Assembly (NCBI GenBank): GCA_028281365.1
Contig: JANQJZ010000040.1
Coordinates: 1-56,132, forward strand
DNA: 56,132 nt
Origin: Gammaproteobacteria bacterium
GTDB taxonomy: Bacteria > Pseudomonadota > Gammaproteobacteria > Eutrophobiales > Eutrophobiaceae
Direction of reading: 5' to 3'
In this document: one piece after another, positions 18,701-27,858 of the stretch
How the letters are laid out: each line of letters starts with the position of its first letter
How positions within the stretch are numbered: position 1 is the first letter of the stretch
Made by a program: the position numbers and the translations under genes
The notes under the pieces: model-generated
Told to the model about the DNA's origin: nothing
Databases searched by the model: none
Seen by the model: only the letters and a program-made list of their open reading frames with translations

Positions 18701-19685
18701 AACGGCTTACCTTGTTTCGTATCATAAGAACTGAAATCATAATTACCAATGCGATTGCCAACGGCCAATAGAACAATGCTGTTTGTGGACGGAATCGCTG
18801 CACATCCTTTTCTATCGGTTCAAGCTCATCAAGTAACTGATAAATTTGTTCCAGTTGTTCAACGTCTCTGGCTCGAAAATATCGTCCACCCGTTTTATCT
18901 GCGATAGCTTTTAATGTCTTTTCATCAAGTTCAGCCGACGGATTTATTCTGCGAGCACCAAAAAAAGAACGTACGATCATTTCATCGGCACCAATACCGA
19001 TAGTATAAATTTTTAAACCTTCGCGTGCTGCAAGATCCGCTGCTGCAAGAGGATCGACAGCGCCGGCTGTATTAGTACCATCTGTTAATAATATTAATAC
19101 CCTGCTTTGCTCTTCTTTATCGCGTAAACGTTTTACTGCTAAACCAATAGCATCACCGATTGCTGTTGCCTTACCTGCCAACCCGATAGCCGACTCGTAT
19201 AACAATGTTTTTACTGTTGTTCGATCAAAGGTTAAGGGTGTTTGCAGATAAGCCTGTTCACCAAACAGGATTAGACCGAGCCGATCACCTACACGACGTT
19301 CAATAAATTTTCCGGCAACCCACTTTGTTGCAGTTAATCGGTTGACACGTTGATCTTTTAGTATGAAGTCTTCTTCCTCCATGCTGCCAGAAAGATCAAC
19401 TGCTAACATTAAATCGCGGCCACTAACAGGTATATCAACAAAATCGCCTAACCATTGTGGTCGCATACCAGCAAGTATTAATAAAAGCCACGCAATAATT
19501 GCAAACCAGATTAATCGGTGCTGCACATCAACACGATGTTCTCCCTCAATACCTGAACTGAACTCATTAATGAAAGGTACGCGTAATGCGGCTTCATTCA
19601 CATTTTCAATAGGCTGTAAAAAATAATGGATAATTAAAGGTAGAGGTAGAAATGCAATCACCCAGGGCCATTCAAAATGAATCAT
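18690..19685 (-). CDS. batA: BatA VWA-domain membrane protein
   Basis: The 331-residue protein has membrane helices at about 8-24, 58-75 and 307-323 around a VWA domain. The metal site is LMLAVDLSGSMEEEDF (D-x-S-x-S) and LILLTDGTNTAGAVDPLAAA is characteristic of BatA. It overlaps batBC by 11 bases and the upstream DUF4381 gene by 4 bases. Confidence 0.92.
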   Translation of the reverse strand: MIHFEWPWVIAFLPLPLIIHYFLQPIENVNEAALRVPFINEFSSGIEGEHRVDVQHRLIWFAIIAWLLLILAGMRPQWLGDFVDIPVSGRDLMLAVDLSGSMEEEDFILKDQRVNRLTATKWVAGKFIERRVGDRLGLILFGEQAYLQTPLTFDRTTVKTLLYESAIGLAGKATAIGDAIGLAVKRLRDKEEQSRVLILLTDGTNTAGAVDPLAAADLAAREGLKIYTIGIGADEMIVRSFFGARRINPSAELDEKTLKAIADKTGGRYFRARDVEQLEQIYQLLDELEPIEKDVQRFRPQTALFYWPLAIALVIMISVLMIRNKVSRYVG

Positions 19686-20182
19686 TTTGTTTTACCCCGT
19701 TTTTCTATTCTGTCTATCCACAATGAAACCAACTGCAAAAGTTCAGCACTGTCATAATCTGACGAAGCCTGATAAGGGGCTTCAACCAGTATTTGTCCCG
19801 CTCCACGGCTAAATTGTTGTTTGTCTGTAAATTGGTCCAGGAATAATAACCATTCCCGTCCGGTTAACGATGCAACCTCCGTTCTACTAAAAAGACTGAT
19901 GCTAATACGACGTACTAATCCTGATAATCCTTGTATAAGTGATGTTTTATCCTGGTTCAGGTTAAAATCGTTTCTGATTTTTTCCAGCTCCTGTCTGGCA
20001 AGAAAAATTGTTGAGAGCTGATAATTCCGTCGTTGCCTGATAAAGAAAATAATCGCGCCAACTAAAACGATTAATAAAAAACCAAGCAACCACCAACCTG
20101 GTGCCAAAGGCCACCATGAAATTGCATCAGGTAAATGAATGTCGCGTAACGGTAAGCTGGCAGGATCAGTTTGAGGAATCAT
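19682..20182 (-). CDS. DUF4381 membrane protein of the MoxR/Bat cluster
   Basis: The 166-residue protein opens with LPLRDIHLPDAISWWPLAPG, the family's hallmark, followed by one membrane helix (about 29-49) and a cytoplasmic helical domain with GREWLLFLDQFTD. DUF4381 proteins sit between the DUF58 and VWA genes in such operons and have no assigned chemistry. It overlaps both neighbours by 4 bases. Confidence 0.9.
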   Translation of the reverse strand: MIPQTDPASLPLRDIHLPDAISWWPLAPGWWLLGFLLIVLVGAIIFFIRQRRNYQLSTIFLARQELEKIRNDFNLNQDKTSLIQGLSGLVRRISISLFSRTEVASLTGREWLLFLDQFTDKQQFSRGAGQILVEAPYQASSDYDSAELLQLVSLWIDRIEKRGKTK

Positions 20183-21108
20183 CTTTCACGCAGACCTTCC
20201 CTGATAATTTTTTCCGGATTATCTTCGGTTCGACAACACAAATAATTCATATGACTTGAACGGGTTATTCTTAATATCTGATTTTTATGTTCATTAAATT
20301 TTTTCTGATAATCATCGACCAATTTTTTATTATGGGTATCTATTTCAAGTTCCTGAACACCATTAGTAATTCGATATTGGCCTGCAGGTGGTAAATATTG
20401 TTCCAGCCAATCATAAATATGTACCAGTACAACCTCATTATGTTGGCGTAATCGAATCAAGTGTGAACGTACTTCGTCGTCCAAACCGCGAAAATCACTT
20501 AACAGGATCACCAAACTTCCCGGGCGAACCAAATGACGTAAACTTATTAAGGATCGTAATAAAGATTTATGATCAGCTATATAATGACCGGTATTACTCC
20601 AGGCATCATGTTCAACCATTGTTTTGATCAAGCGTAATACTGATGATTTACCACGCTGTGGTTTTAATTCACGATGAACATCATCTGAAAAGATTATTCC
20701 GCCAACCCGATCACCTTGTTGATTTGCTGTCCATGCAAACAGACTGGCCATCTCTGCTGCAATGACAGATTTAAATTTTCCTCGCGTTGCAAAAAACATC
20801 GGTTTACGAAAATCGACCCACAAATGTACTGGTCGCTCACGTTCTTCACAAAATAGTTTCGTGTGTGCCTTACCTGTCCGTGCAGTTACTCGCCAGTCGA
20901 TATTTCGAATATCATCACCAGGCTGATAAAGACGTGACTCATTGTATTCCATGCCTCGACCTTTAAATGCGGACTGGTAATCTCCTGATTGCACTGCACT
21001 GATAACACCGGACTTGAGTGATAAACCTCTGCTCTTCCGGCTTAGGGCAATAAGACCCGTCGTTGTTATTGAGGCTGGATGTTGAATTGATTCAGCAAGT
21101 GCAGACAT
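20179..21108 (-). CDS. DUF58 domain protein of the MoxR/Bat cluster
   Basis: The 309-residue protein carries the DUF58 signature YQPGDDIRNIDWRVTARTGK at about 61-80, then LFCEERERPVHLWVD and the VWA-like segment LVILLSDFRGLDDE. It has no membrane helix, so it is probably cytoplasmic and a MoxR partner. It lies 8 bases after moxR and overlaps DUF4381 by 4 bases. Confidence 0.92.
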   Translation of the reverse strand: MSALAESIQHPASITTTGLIALSRKSRGLSLKSGVISAVQSGDYQSAFKGRGMEYNESRLYQPGDDIRNIDWRVTARTGKAHTKLFCEERERPVHLWVDFRKPMFFATRGKFKSVIAAEMASLFAWTANQQGDRVGGIIFSDDVHRELKPQRGKSSVLRLIKTMVEHDAWSNTGHYIADHKSLLRSLISLRHLVRPGSLVILLSDFRGLDDEVRSHLIRLRQHNEVVLVHIYDWLEQYLPPAGQYRITNGVQELEIDTHNKKLVDDYQKKFNEHKNQILRITRSSHMNYLCCRTEDNPEKIIREGLRER

Positions 21109-21116
21109 AAACTATT

Positions 21117-22079
21117 TCAGGGAACCGCTATCCTTGATATTAATTCTGATACCACTTTATCAGTCGTCATGCCTTCGGCTTCAGCTTCATAATTCAGGAT
21201 CAAACGATGTCTTAGAACATCATGTGCAATAGCCTGTACATCTTCCGGTCCTACATAATCACGTTGTTCCAGCCAGGCATGCGCACGTGCACATCGATCA
21301 AGTGTAATAGTTGCACGTGGGCTGGCGCCATATTGCAGCCATTGGGCAAGATCATCACCATAGGCACCCGCTTTTCGGGTTGCTAACACAAGTTTTATCA
21401 AATATTCCTCCAGATTTTCTGCCATATAGATCGATAACACTTCTTCACGGGCTGCAAAAATACTTTCCTGTTTGACTGGTTCCGATGCTGTCTGGTTCGC
21501 TGACAATTTTGCCTCCTCTCGTGCCAATCGCAATATTGCCTGTTCTTCTGCATCGTTGGGATAACCAATTGATACATGCATCAGGAAACGATCCAATTGA
21601 GCTTCGGGTAAAGGATAAGTCCCCTCCTGTTCAATCGGGTTTTGGGTTGCCATAACGAGAAATAAATCGGGTAAGGAATAGGTTTTTTTACCCACGGTAA
21701 TCTGACGTTCCGCCATCGCTTCCAGTAATGCCGACTGCACCTTGGCTGGAGCACGATTAATTTCATCCGCTAAAACCAGATTATGAAACAATGGGCCTTG
21801 TTGAAAAACAAAACTACCTTCTTGCTGCCGATAAATCTCGGTACCGGTCAAATCAGCAGGCAATAAATCCGGGGTAAACTGGATTCGATGGAAGTTTCCC
21901 TCTATACCATCGGCAAGCACTTTAATTGCCCGCGTTTTGGCCAGGCCCGGCGCGCCTTCAACCAATAAATGGCCATCTGCCAAAAGGGCAATTAATAGAC
22001 GATTGACCAGCTTTTCCTGACCAATAATCTGTTTTCCAATATGTACTTTAAGCCGTTGAATTTCGGAAATAACTGACAT
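21117..22079 (-). CDS. MoxR family AAA+ ATPase
   Basis: MoxR ATPases act as chaperones with VWA proteins. The 320-residue protein has Walker A EGAPGLAKT at about 40-48, Walker B NLVLADEINRAPAKVQSALL (D-E at about 104-105), the sensor region VMATQNPIEQEGTYPLPEAQ and the C-terminal lid SPRATITLDRCARAHAWLEQ. It is the first gene of the cluster moxR-DUF58-DUF4381-batA-batBC-batD and is divergent from the aldolase gene across 123 bases. Confidence 0.95.
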   Translation of the reverse strand: MSVISEIQRLKVHIGKQIIGQEKLVNRLLIALLADGHLLVEGAPGLAKTRAIKVLADGIEGNFHRIQFTPDLLPADLTGTEIYRQQEGSFVFQQGPLFHNLVLADEINRAPAKVQSALLEAMAERQITVGKKTYSLPDLFLVMATQNPIEQEGTYPLPEAQLDRFLMHVSIGYPNDAEEQAILRLAREEAKLSANQTASEPVKQESIFAAREEVLSIYMAENLEEYLIKLVLATRKAGAYGDDLAQWLQYGASPRATITLDRCARAHAWLEQRDYVGPEDVQAIAHDVLRHRLILNYEAEAEGMTTDKVVSELISRIAVP

Positions 22080-22202
22080 GTTTACTACTCTTGTTTTTGG
22101 TTTATGCTTATTGACAACGTATTTTATGAAAAAATTCCATTATCGTCTTTTAACATGTATTGTCGCATTCATTACAACGCAATATAAGATAGGGATACGA
22201 AA

Positions 22203-22958
22203 ATGGCAGAAATGAAAAATTTTGCTGACCGTATACGTTCCGGAGAAGTATTAACCGGCACACTTGTCAGCTTGCCATCACCGGAAATCTGCGAATTATT
22301 ATCCAATATCGGTTATGACTGGTTATTCATTGATGCTGAACATGGTGCATTTAATCCACAACAGGCGCAAAGCATGCTCCAGGCAGCCTCACCAACGCCA
22401 TGTGTCATACGCGTTCCCGTTGGTGAAACTGTCTGGCTGAAAAAAGCCCTCGATATTGGTGCTGCCGGAATAATTGTTCCGCAGGTCCATAATTCTGCCC
22501 AGGCAAAAGAAATTATCCAACATTGTAAATATGCACCAACGGGTGATAGAGGCATTGGCATAGGCCGCGCACATAAATATGGTCTTGAGTTTGAACGTTA
22601 CCTGGAAAAAGCGAATGAAGAAACCGCTGTAATATTACAGGCTGAAAGTTGTGAGGCCGTAGATAATATTAATGACATTGCCAATCTTAAAGGTGTCGAT
22701 GCAATTTTAATCGGACCCTATGATCTTTCAGCAAGCCTGGGAATGCCGGGTGAAATTAATCATCCCGGTGTTCAATCAGCGATCGACGAAATTGTGTCGG
22801 CTTGTCAAAAAGCTAATGTGAGTATGGGATTTTTTGGTGTTAATGCCAATGCTGTTTTGCCCTACAAGGAAAAAGGTTTTACTTTATTAACTGTCGGTGT
22901 TGATACAACATTTCTTATTAAATCCGCTTCAGAAACATTATCTGAAATGAGTGAGTAG
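22203..22958 (+). CDS. HpcH/HpaI family class II pyruvate-dependent aldolase
   Basis: The family cleaves 2-keto-3-deoxy sugar acids or 4-hydroxy-2-oxo acids to pyruvate and an aldehyde with a divalent metal. The 251-residue protein has the catalytic histidine H47 (LFIDAEHGAF), R70 (CVIRVPVG), and metal ligands E148 (LQAESCEAVDN) and D174 (IGPYDLSASLG). The substrate cannot be told from sequence; no sugar-acid or hydroxyphenylacetate genes lie nearby, so a promiscuous or side-metabolite role is possible. It is preceded by AGGGATACGAAA. Confidence 0.93.
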   Translation: MAEMKNFADRIRSGEVLTGTLVSLPSPEICELLSNIGYDWLFIDAEHGAFNPQQAQSMLQAASPTPCVIRVPVGETVWLKKALDIGAAGIIVPQVHNSAQAKEIIQHCKYAPTGDRGIGIGRAHKYGLEFERYLEKANEETAVILQAESCEAVDNINDIANLKGVDAILIGPYDLSASLGMPGEINHPGVQSAIDEIVSACQKANVSMGFFGVNANAVLPYKEKGFTLLTVGVDTTFLIKSASETLSEMSE

Positions 22959-22974
22959 TTTTAGAATTAATTTA

Positions 22975-23346
22975 ATGGCTAAAAAACCGATTATGAGTCT
23001 TGGTACTATCAATACAATTCTAAATACAGCTCCGATTGTTATTCAGGGCGCTACCCGTTTAATAAAATTAATTCGGGATCAGGGACAAGATAACAAACCG
23101 GATGAAGAAATTCCGGATACGATTGAAGGTATAAAAATTGAAGTCGATCGTTTACATCAGCGTTTGGATAAAAATGACGAATCCAACGTTGAACAAATAA
23201 AATTAATTGAGGAGTTAGCAAAACAGAATGAAACTTTGGCAACCCAATTAAAAAACACTATTACCCATTTAAATCGTATAACAATTGTTGCGATTGTTTC
23301 GATTATTTTTTCAGTTGCATGCATCGTAGTAATAGTTAACCAATAA
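22975..23346 (+). CDS. Small coiled-coil membrane-anchored protein
   Basis: The function is not recognised. From the ATG at 22975 it has 123 residues. An alternative GTG at 22951 overlaps the aldolase stop and adds 8 residues. A hydrophobic N-terminal stretch is followed by a charged helical region (IKIEVDRLHQRLDKNDES to ELAKQNETLATQLKN, about 50-98) that looks like a coiled coil, and a C-terminal membrane helix (about 102-121, ending at the C-terminus). It looks like a tail-anchored inner-membrane protein. Confidence 0.7.
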   Translation: MAKKPIMSLGTINTILNTAPIVIQGATRLIKLIRDQGQDNKPDEEIPDTIEGIKIEVDRLHQRLDKNDESNVEQIKLIEELAKQNETLATQLKNTITHLNRITIVAIVSIIFSVACIVVIVNQ

Positions 23347-23361
23347 TATTAAAGACCGTTG

Positions 23362-23673
23362 ATGAAAAAAATTTATAGTTCAGACAATATAATTATGGCT
23401 GGACATATACACAGTTTACTTGAAGCAAACGGGATTAATTGCCATCTCCGTAATATGAATCTTAGTGGTGGTATTGGTGAGCTGCCAATTAACGAATGCT
23501 GGCCGGAAGTCTGGGTAAATGATGAAGCTGATTATAGTCTTGCTGAGGAAATAATTACTGCAATATTAAACAAAACTGATAATAACACGTCCTGGAAATG
23601 TTCGTGTGGTGAAACTGTTGAAGGACAATTTGATACTTGCTGGTCGTGCGGCAATACAAACACCGGCCTTTAA
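23362..23673 (+). CDS. DUF2007 domain protein with zinc ribbon
   Basis: The 103-residue protein has the DUF2007 fold at its N-terminus (MKKIYSSDNIIMAGHIHSLL, GINCHLRN, then ECWPEVWVNDEADYSLAEEI). A small C-terminal zinc ribbon with two CxCG/CxxC knuckles follows (WKCSCGETV and CWSCGN). DUF2007 proteins are labelled putative signal-transducing proteins without firm evidence. The ATG at 23362 is used; a TTG at 23359 adds one residue. Confidence 0.88.
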   Translation: MKKIYSSDNIIMAGHIHSLLEANGINCHLRNMNLSGGIGELPINECWPEVWVNDEADYSLAEEIITAILNKTDNNTSWKCSCGETVEGQFDTCWSCGNTNTGL

Positions 23674-23687
23674 TAAAAACTAATCCG

Positions 23688-23790
23688 ATGTACAACACTT
23701 GTCCAAAATGCAACCATCAACGTGCTGAATCAGATAATACGGATTGAATATTTGTCCTGCTATCACGACTGGAATCGCATAGAGCAATAG
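23688..23790 (+). pseudogene. Decayed zinc-ribbon gene
   Basis: An ATG at 23688 begins MYNTCPKCNHQRAESDNTD and hits a TGA at 23745. The opening resembles small zinc-ribbon proteins that go on to a second CPxC knuckle. That continuation appears in other frames: NICPA in the frame beginning AAT at 23747, then CYHDWNRIEQ in another. At least two indels would be needed to restore it, so this looks like a broken gene rather than a sequencing slip. The following bases to 23887 hold only a short unrecognised frame (MGITLILLYLAW at about 23808). Confidence 0.5.
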
Positions 23791-23887
23791 CAACTACTTT
23801 TAATAATATGGGTATTACACTTATACTCTTATACCTCGCCTGGAGCGGATACTGTCTATACAAATAATATAAAAATCCTGAATCAAT

Positions 23888-25336
23888 ATGACATTTAACT
23901 GTTTTTTTTATAAATTTATTTTATTCCAGATATTAATATTTGCAATTCTTTTAACTCCTGATCATGTTAATGCTGATCATAGCACCGACCATATACCTGC
24001 AGCTGTTGAACGTATACTTAAAAAATATAAAATTCCAAAAAATTCATTAAGTTTTTACATAAGAGAATATAATTCTTCTACGCCATTACTTTCCTTAAAT
24101 CTGGATACTCCAAGAAACCCGGCATCAGCAATCAAGTTGCTAACAAGCTATGCCGGACTCGAGATCCTTGGGCCCAACTATACCTGGGAAACACATATAC
24201 ATCTCGATGGTAAACTTTCTAATGGTACTTTAAATGGTGATTTAATAATCGAAGGTGGTGGTGATCCCTTTCTAACTCGAGAGACATTTTGGCACTTGCT
24301 ATTTACCCTTCGTAATCGCGGTTTGAAAGATATAAATGGTGATCTATTAATTGATGATGAACTATTTGAGGATGAAAACGGATCACCTGCAGATTTTGAT
24401 AACAAACCTTATCGCGTTTACAACACATTTCCTGATGCAGCATTATTAAATTTTCGTGCTCATCAATTTCATTTCATTCCTTTGGATAATAAGGTTCATG
24501 TATACGCAGATCCGCCAGCAGCAAACCTGCAAATTAGAAATAAATTAAAACTTGTTAGCGGCCGTTGCAGAGGGAAGCATCGACAAATAAAGTTTAGTGT
24601 TTTTGGTCAGGGTTCCATGACAACAATTGGGTTTAGTGGTGATTACCCAAAACGTTGCGGAAATCAGGACCTCATACGAACAGTCTTATCAAATGATGAT
24701 TATATTTATGGTGTTTTTAAAGCGTTATGGCAGGAAATGGGAGGAACGATTAGCGGAAAAATCGGGAAAACATCAATTGATGCAAAAAATCCTTTTTATA
24801 TTGTTCCTTCCAAGCCGCTCAGTGAAATTATTATCTATATCAACAAATTCAGTAATAATGTCATGGCCAGGCAGCTCTTTCTAACAATAGGGAAGGAAAA
24901 ACTGGACACAACCGGTAGTAAAGTATCTGCAAGAAAAGCCATTAAAGACTGGTTAAAAGAAACAGGCATACCGGCACCTGAATTAATGCTTGAAAATGGC
25001 TCCGGTTTATCACGTACTTCACAAATTTCTGCACGTTCTCTGGTGAAAATATTGGAAGCTGCATTAAAAAGTCCTTATCAACCTGAATTCTTCGCTTCGT
25101 TACCCCTGATAGGGATCGATGGAACTGTAAAAAAGCGACTGAAAGGTAAAATTCCGCCTGGAAGCGCTCGAATCAAAACCGGAATTATTGATGATGTAAG
25201 AACAATGGCTGGATATGTAAAAAGTAAAAATAACAGAGATTATATTATTGTCTCGTTACAAAACTTTAAAGGAATACAAAATACAACGGGGACCTTGATT
25301 CAGGATGAATTATTAAAATGGTTATATAATCAATAA
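23888..25336 (+). CDS. dacB: D-alanyl-D-alanine carboxypeptidase/endopeptidase (PBP4)
   Basis: PBP4 trims peptidoglycan pentapeptides and cleaves cross-links in the periplasm. The 482-residue protein has a signal peptide (about 1-29). Active-site motifs are S80-x-x-K83 in NPASAIKLLTSYAG, SNN in KFSNNVMARQLF (about 325) and KTG in RIKTGIIDD (about 432). A family-typical insert domain (HFIPLDNKVHVYADPPAAN) lies between the first two. The length is normal. It is convergent with the DUF3179 gene 13 bases away. Confidence 0.95.
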   Translation: MTFNCFFYKFILFQILIFAILLTPDHVNADHSTDHIPAAVERILKKYKIPKNSLSFYIREYNSSTPLLSLNLDTPRNPASAIKLLTSYAGLEILGPNYTWETHIHLDGKLSNGTLNGDLIIEGGGDPFLTRETFWHLLFTLRNRGLKDINGDLLIDDELFEDENGSPADFDNKPYRVYNTFPDAALLNFRAHQFHFIPLDNKVHVYADPPAANLQIRNKLKLVSGRCRGKHRQIKFSVFGQGSMTTIGFSGDYPKRCGNQDLIRTVLSNDDYIYGVFKALWQEMGGTISGKIGKTSIDAKNPFYIVPSKPLSEIIIYINKFSNNVMARQLFLTIGKEKLDTTGSKVSARKAIKDWLKETGIPAPELMLENGSGLSRTSQISARSLVKILEAALKSPYQPEFFASLPLIGIDGTVKKRLKGKIPPGSARIKTGIIDDVRTMAGYVKSKNNRDYIIVSLQNFKGIQNTTGTLIQDELLKWLYNQ

Positions 25337-25349
25337 TTTTATAAAAAAA

Positions 25350-26756
25350 TTATTGACTAAAAAATTCTGCCTTGTCCAGATAACCACTCCAGGCAAACCA
25401 GTAAGCAAGATGTCCAGGCAATCTTGATAGCGACTCACCATCAGGTCCTATCAGCGCCTCTTCAGTAACCATCCAATCTTTATCATCAGCTTTAACTTTT
25501 GTAAGCTGTTCATTACCTTTTACGAATTTACGTCCTTCTGATCGATAAGCACGAACTGCTCTTGTATTAGTATCTCCAATTAATACGAGCTGTATTACAC
25601 CAACGCGATCATTAATGACTTTACCACCTGAAAAAGCTGTCAATGGCCAGGCTTTTTGTACGCCCGTCATCCTTAAACCAAAAACCTGATCCTTTGGCTT
25701 TAAACGCTCATCTTTGGCTAATGCAGGGAACATTAGATCAGGACTATTAAAATAATGACTATAGGGTTTACCAGGTGTGTAGTCTCTAATAAACCCGGTT
25801 TGAAGCGAAAGTACCTTAGTGTTGGGGTGTTGTTTCTTCCACTCACCCCACGTCGTTGTTGCTACGGGTAATACTTTCAACTGAATTTCAGAACCGGTTA
25901 GTTCTCCAACAACAGGTCTGCCGGTAAACTGGTTCCATAAAGAATGGGTTTGCTGGTCATACATTAACTTGTTAGATCGATATAGAAAACCTGATGATCC
26001 AAAAATGAATGGTTCATCACGATTAGCAATTCGTGTGTCATATAAAATAGCTGACCCACACAAGGTACAATAGGCTAATGAAACCGGCACACCGCCAATG
26101 ACATCATTAAACATTTCATGCCAGTCCATTATTCTGTATGGATAGGCGCGAACATCGCCATTAATTGTTATGCCAAATACAGGCTCGGATTCAGTCAAGT
26201 AATCTGCCTTACCCGCATCTATAAGGTTTGGATTAGTTAACGCGGGAATACCATCTTTAACAACCCCACCCCAGGTTATTTCTTCAAGACGAATCTCATG
26301 CTTAATATCAGCATAAATAAATGTTCGAAACTTGGGGTCTATACGGGAAAATAAATCCGACTGAAATTCGGCAAACCCATTAAACGGTTTGACTTCCGGA
26401 TGTGCCTGCTGCCATAACATCCATTTAAACCAGTCACTGCCATAATGCTCTTCTGTAAGTGTGGTTAATAAATCAGCGATTTTTCCATCTTCATCACCAA
26501 CATAGCGTAACGCATAGATTAAAACCGGGATAACATCCTGATTATCTCTATCCCTCATCCATTGTAAGGACTTTTTCCTCACTTCAGTTGAATGGGTAAA
26601 TAACAACCTTGCATGTACACGTACATCATTGCTCTTGGTTAATTCATCTGAAATAAACGGATCAGTTGCATCTTCAGAGTATACGAACCGGGTTCCAACT
26701 GCCGCTAAGATTGCCAGTGAAAAACCAATAATTAATATTAGTTTCAAAAATTTCAT
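25350..26756 (-). CDS. DUF3179 domain protein
   Basis: The function is unknown. The 468-residue protein has an N-terminal signal/anchor (about 5-22). A HEAT-like region of about 100 residues follows, then the DUF3179 core: NGDVRAYPYRIMDWHEMFND, SLAYCTLCGSAILYD (conserved C-x-x-C), FGSSGFLYRSNKLMYD, SLWNQFTGRPVVGEL and DYTPGKPYSHY. The cysteine pair invites a redox or metal guess, but nothing is established. Its start overlaps the upstream YHS gene by 4 bases (ATGA), so the two are translationally coupled. Confidence 0.9.
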   Translation of the reverse strand: MKFLKLILIIGFSLAILAAVGTRFVYSEDATDPFISDELTKSNDVRVHARLLFTHSTEVRKKSLQWMRDRDNQDVIPVLIYALRYVGDEDGKIADLLTTLTEEHYGSDWFKWMLWQQAHPEVKPFNGFAEFQSDLFSRIDPKFRTFIYADIKHEIRLEEITWGGVVKDGIPALTNPNLIDAGKADYLTESEPVFGITINGDVRAYPYRIMDWHEMFNDVIGGVPVSLAYCTLCGSAILYDTRIANRDEPFIFGSSGFLYRSNKLMYDQQTHSLWNQFTGRPVVGELTGSEIQLKVLPVATTTWGEWKKQHPNTKVLSLQTGFIRDYTPGKPYSHYFNSPDLMFPALAKDERLKPKDQVFGLRMTGVQKAWPLTAFSGGKVINDRVGVIQLVLIGDTNTRAVRAYRSEGRKFVKGNEQLTKVKADDKDWMVTEEALIGPDGESLSRLPGHLAYWFAWSGYLDKAEFFSQ

Positions 26757-27193
26757 CTTGCTTTATTTAATCTTGGCCAGTTTTTATCAGCACGCTGAAT
26801 ATGTGCATCAATATCTTTCTTCCATGTCGTTCTTACTGCTTTTGAATAATTCAAATATAGCTTTCCTTTGTAAATTGTCCATGCGTGTGGATCGGTAGGT
26901 GCTAATGAACCTTTACTAACCGCAAAGGCACAAAATCCTCCATACTGAGGGGCATAACGTGAAGGGGATTTTTTAAACGCATCGCGATTTTTTTTGCTGG
27001 AAAAATGCCAATCAACATCATTCCAGTGATGTGAGTATTTTTTATCGCCTTTAATTGCTTTAGCTTCTGTGTGATAAGCCACAACATCATAACCATTAAC
27101 AGCAATATCACCCTTGCTGAAAATGATATCAGCAGCCCACACTGAATAATGAAAGACGACAAGGATAAAAAAACTTAAACGCTTCATGACCAC
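26753..27193 (-). CDS. Secreted YHS-domain protein
   Basis: YHS domains are small, probably metal-binding modules. The 146-residue protein has a signal peptide (about 1-20, SVWA) and the YHS core: INGYDVVAYHTE-like text (VNGYDVVAYHTEAKAIKG, about 32-49), HHWNDVDWHFSSKKNRDAF and YAPQYGGFCAFAVSKG. A single cysteine lies in GGFCAFA. It is the first gene of a pair with DUF3179, overlapping it by 4 bases. Confidence 0.9.
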   Translation of the reverse strand: MVMKRLSFFILVVFHYSVWAADIIFSKGDIAVNGYDVVAYHTEAKAIKGDKKYSHHWNDVDWHFSSKKNRDAFKKSPSRYAPQYGGFCAFAVSKGSLAPTDPHAWTIYKGKLYLNYSKAVRTTWKKDIDAHIQRADKNWPRLNKAR

Positions 27194-27332
27194 CTCATGG
27201 TATTTGAATCATGAAGTTTAGAGTTAATTAAATATGATAGTTCATGTAAATCAGTGGGGAAATTTGCTTAAACTGTTAACCAGTCAAAATTTTTAAACTC
27301 TAATAATAGAAAATAATAAAGTGCGAGGATTC

Positions 27333-27638
27333 TTATTTTTTAGATTTCGAATCTTTAACAAAATACTCCAGATGTTCATCTTCCAGGGCATCAATAACTG
27401 GTTTTAGTTTTTCAGGTAAGACATATTGTTGATAAACCAATCCATTTTTTTTCAACTGCTTATCCAGGTTCTTCAGGATATTATTTATAAGTTGACTGAC
27501 TGCAGCCTTTTGCATCCCTGTATCCTTAATAACCTCCTGACGAGATTGACCCTTAACTAAAATGCGGTAGGCAGCATCTTTAGACTTAGCGCGTATACGA
27601 AGTCCCTTTATAGCCAATGAGAATTGTTTATCGTTCAT
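27333..27638 (-). CDS. KorA/TrfB-like DNA-binding protein
   Basis: From the ATG at 27638 this is a 101-residue protein. Its opening, NDKQFSLAIKGLRI, and the later AAYRILVKGQSRQEVIKDTG and KAAVSQLINNI match the layout of the KorA/TrfB plasmid repressor: a helix-turn-helix at about 33-58, then YQQYVLPEKLKPVI as in KorA's dimer region. In IncP plasmids KorA represses replication and partition genes; here no plasmid genes are seen. An upstream in-frame ATG at 27740 would add 34 unrelated residues and is rejected. No KorA operator (GTTTAGCTAAAC) was found nearby, so its target is unknown. Confidence 0.65.
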   Translation of the reverse strand: MNDKQFSLAIKGLRIRAKSKDAAYRILVKGQSRQEVIKDTGMQKAAVSQLINNILKNLDKQLKKNGLVYQQYVLPEKLKPVIDALEDEHLEYFVKDSKSKK

Positions 27639-27858
27639 GATAGGACCGTAATTTTCAATCCATATAAAAATATCCAGAGAATCAATGTGTTCCAGAAAAA
27701 TATGCATTATATACATCGTCCCATGACAAGCACTAACCAAATCATTTTGAGAGTTAATTTTAAAATTTAGGATTTTATCAATTATTATACAAGTTTATAA
27801 TTAAATGAACTAATTATGACTATATTAATAACTTGTTAAATATTAAATGGAGAAAATC

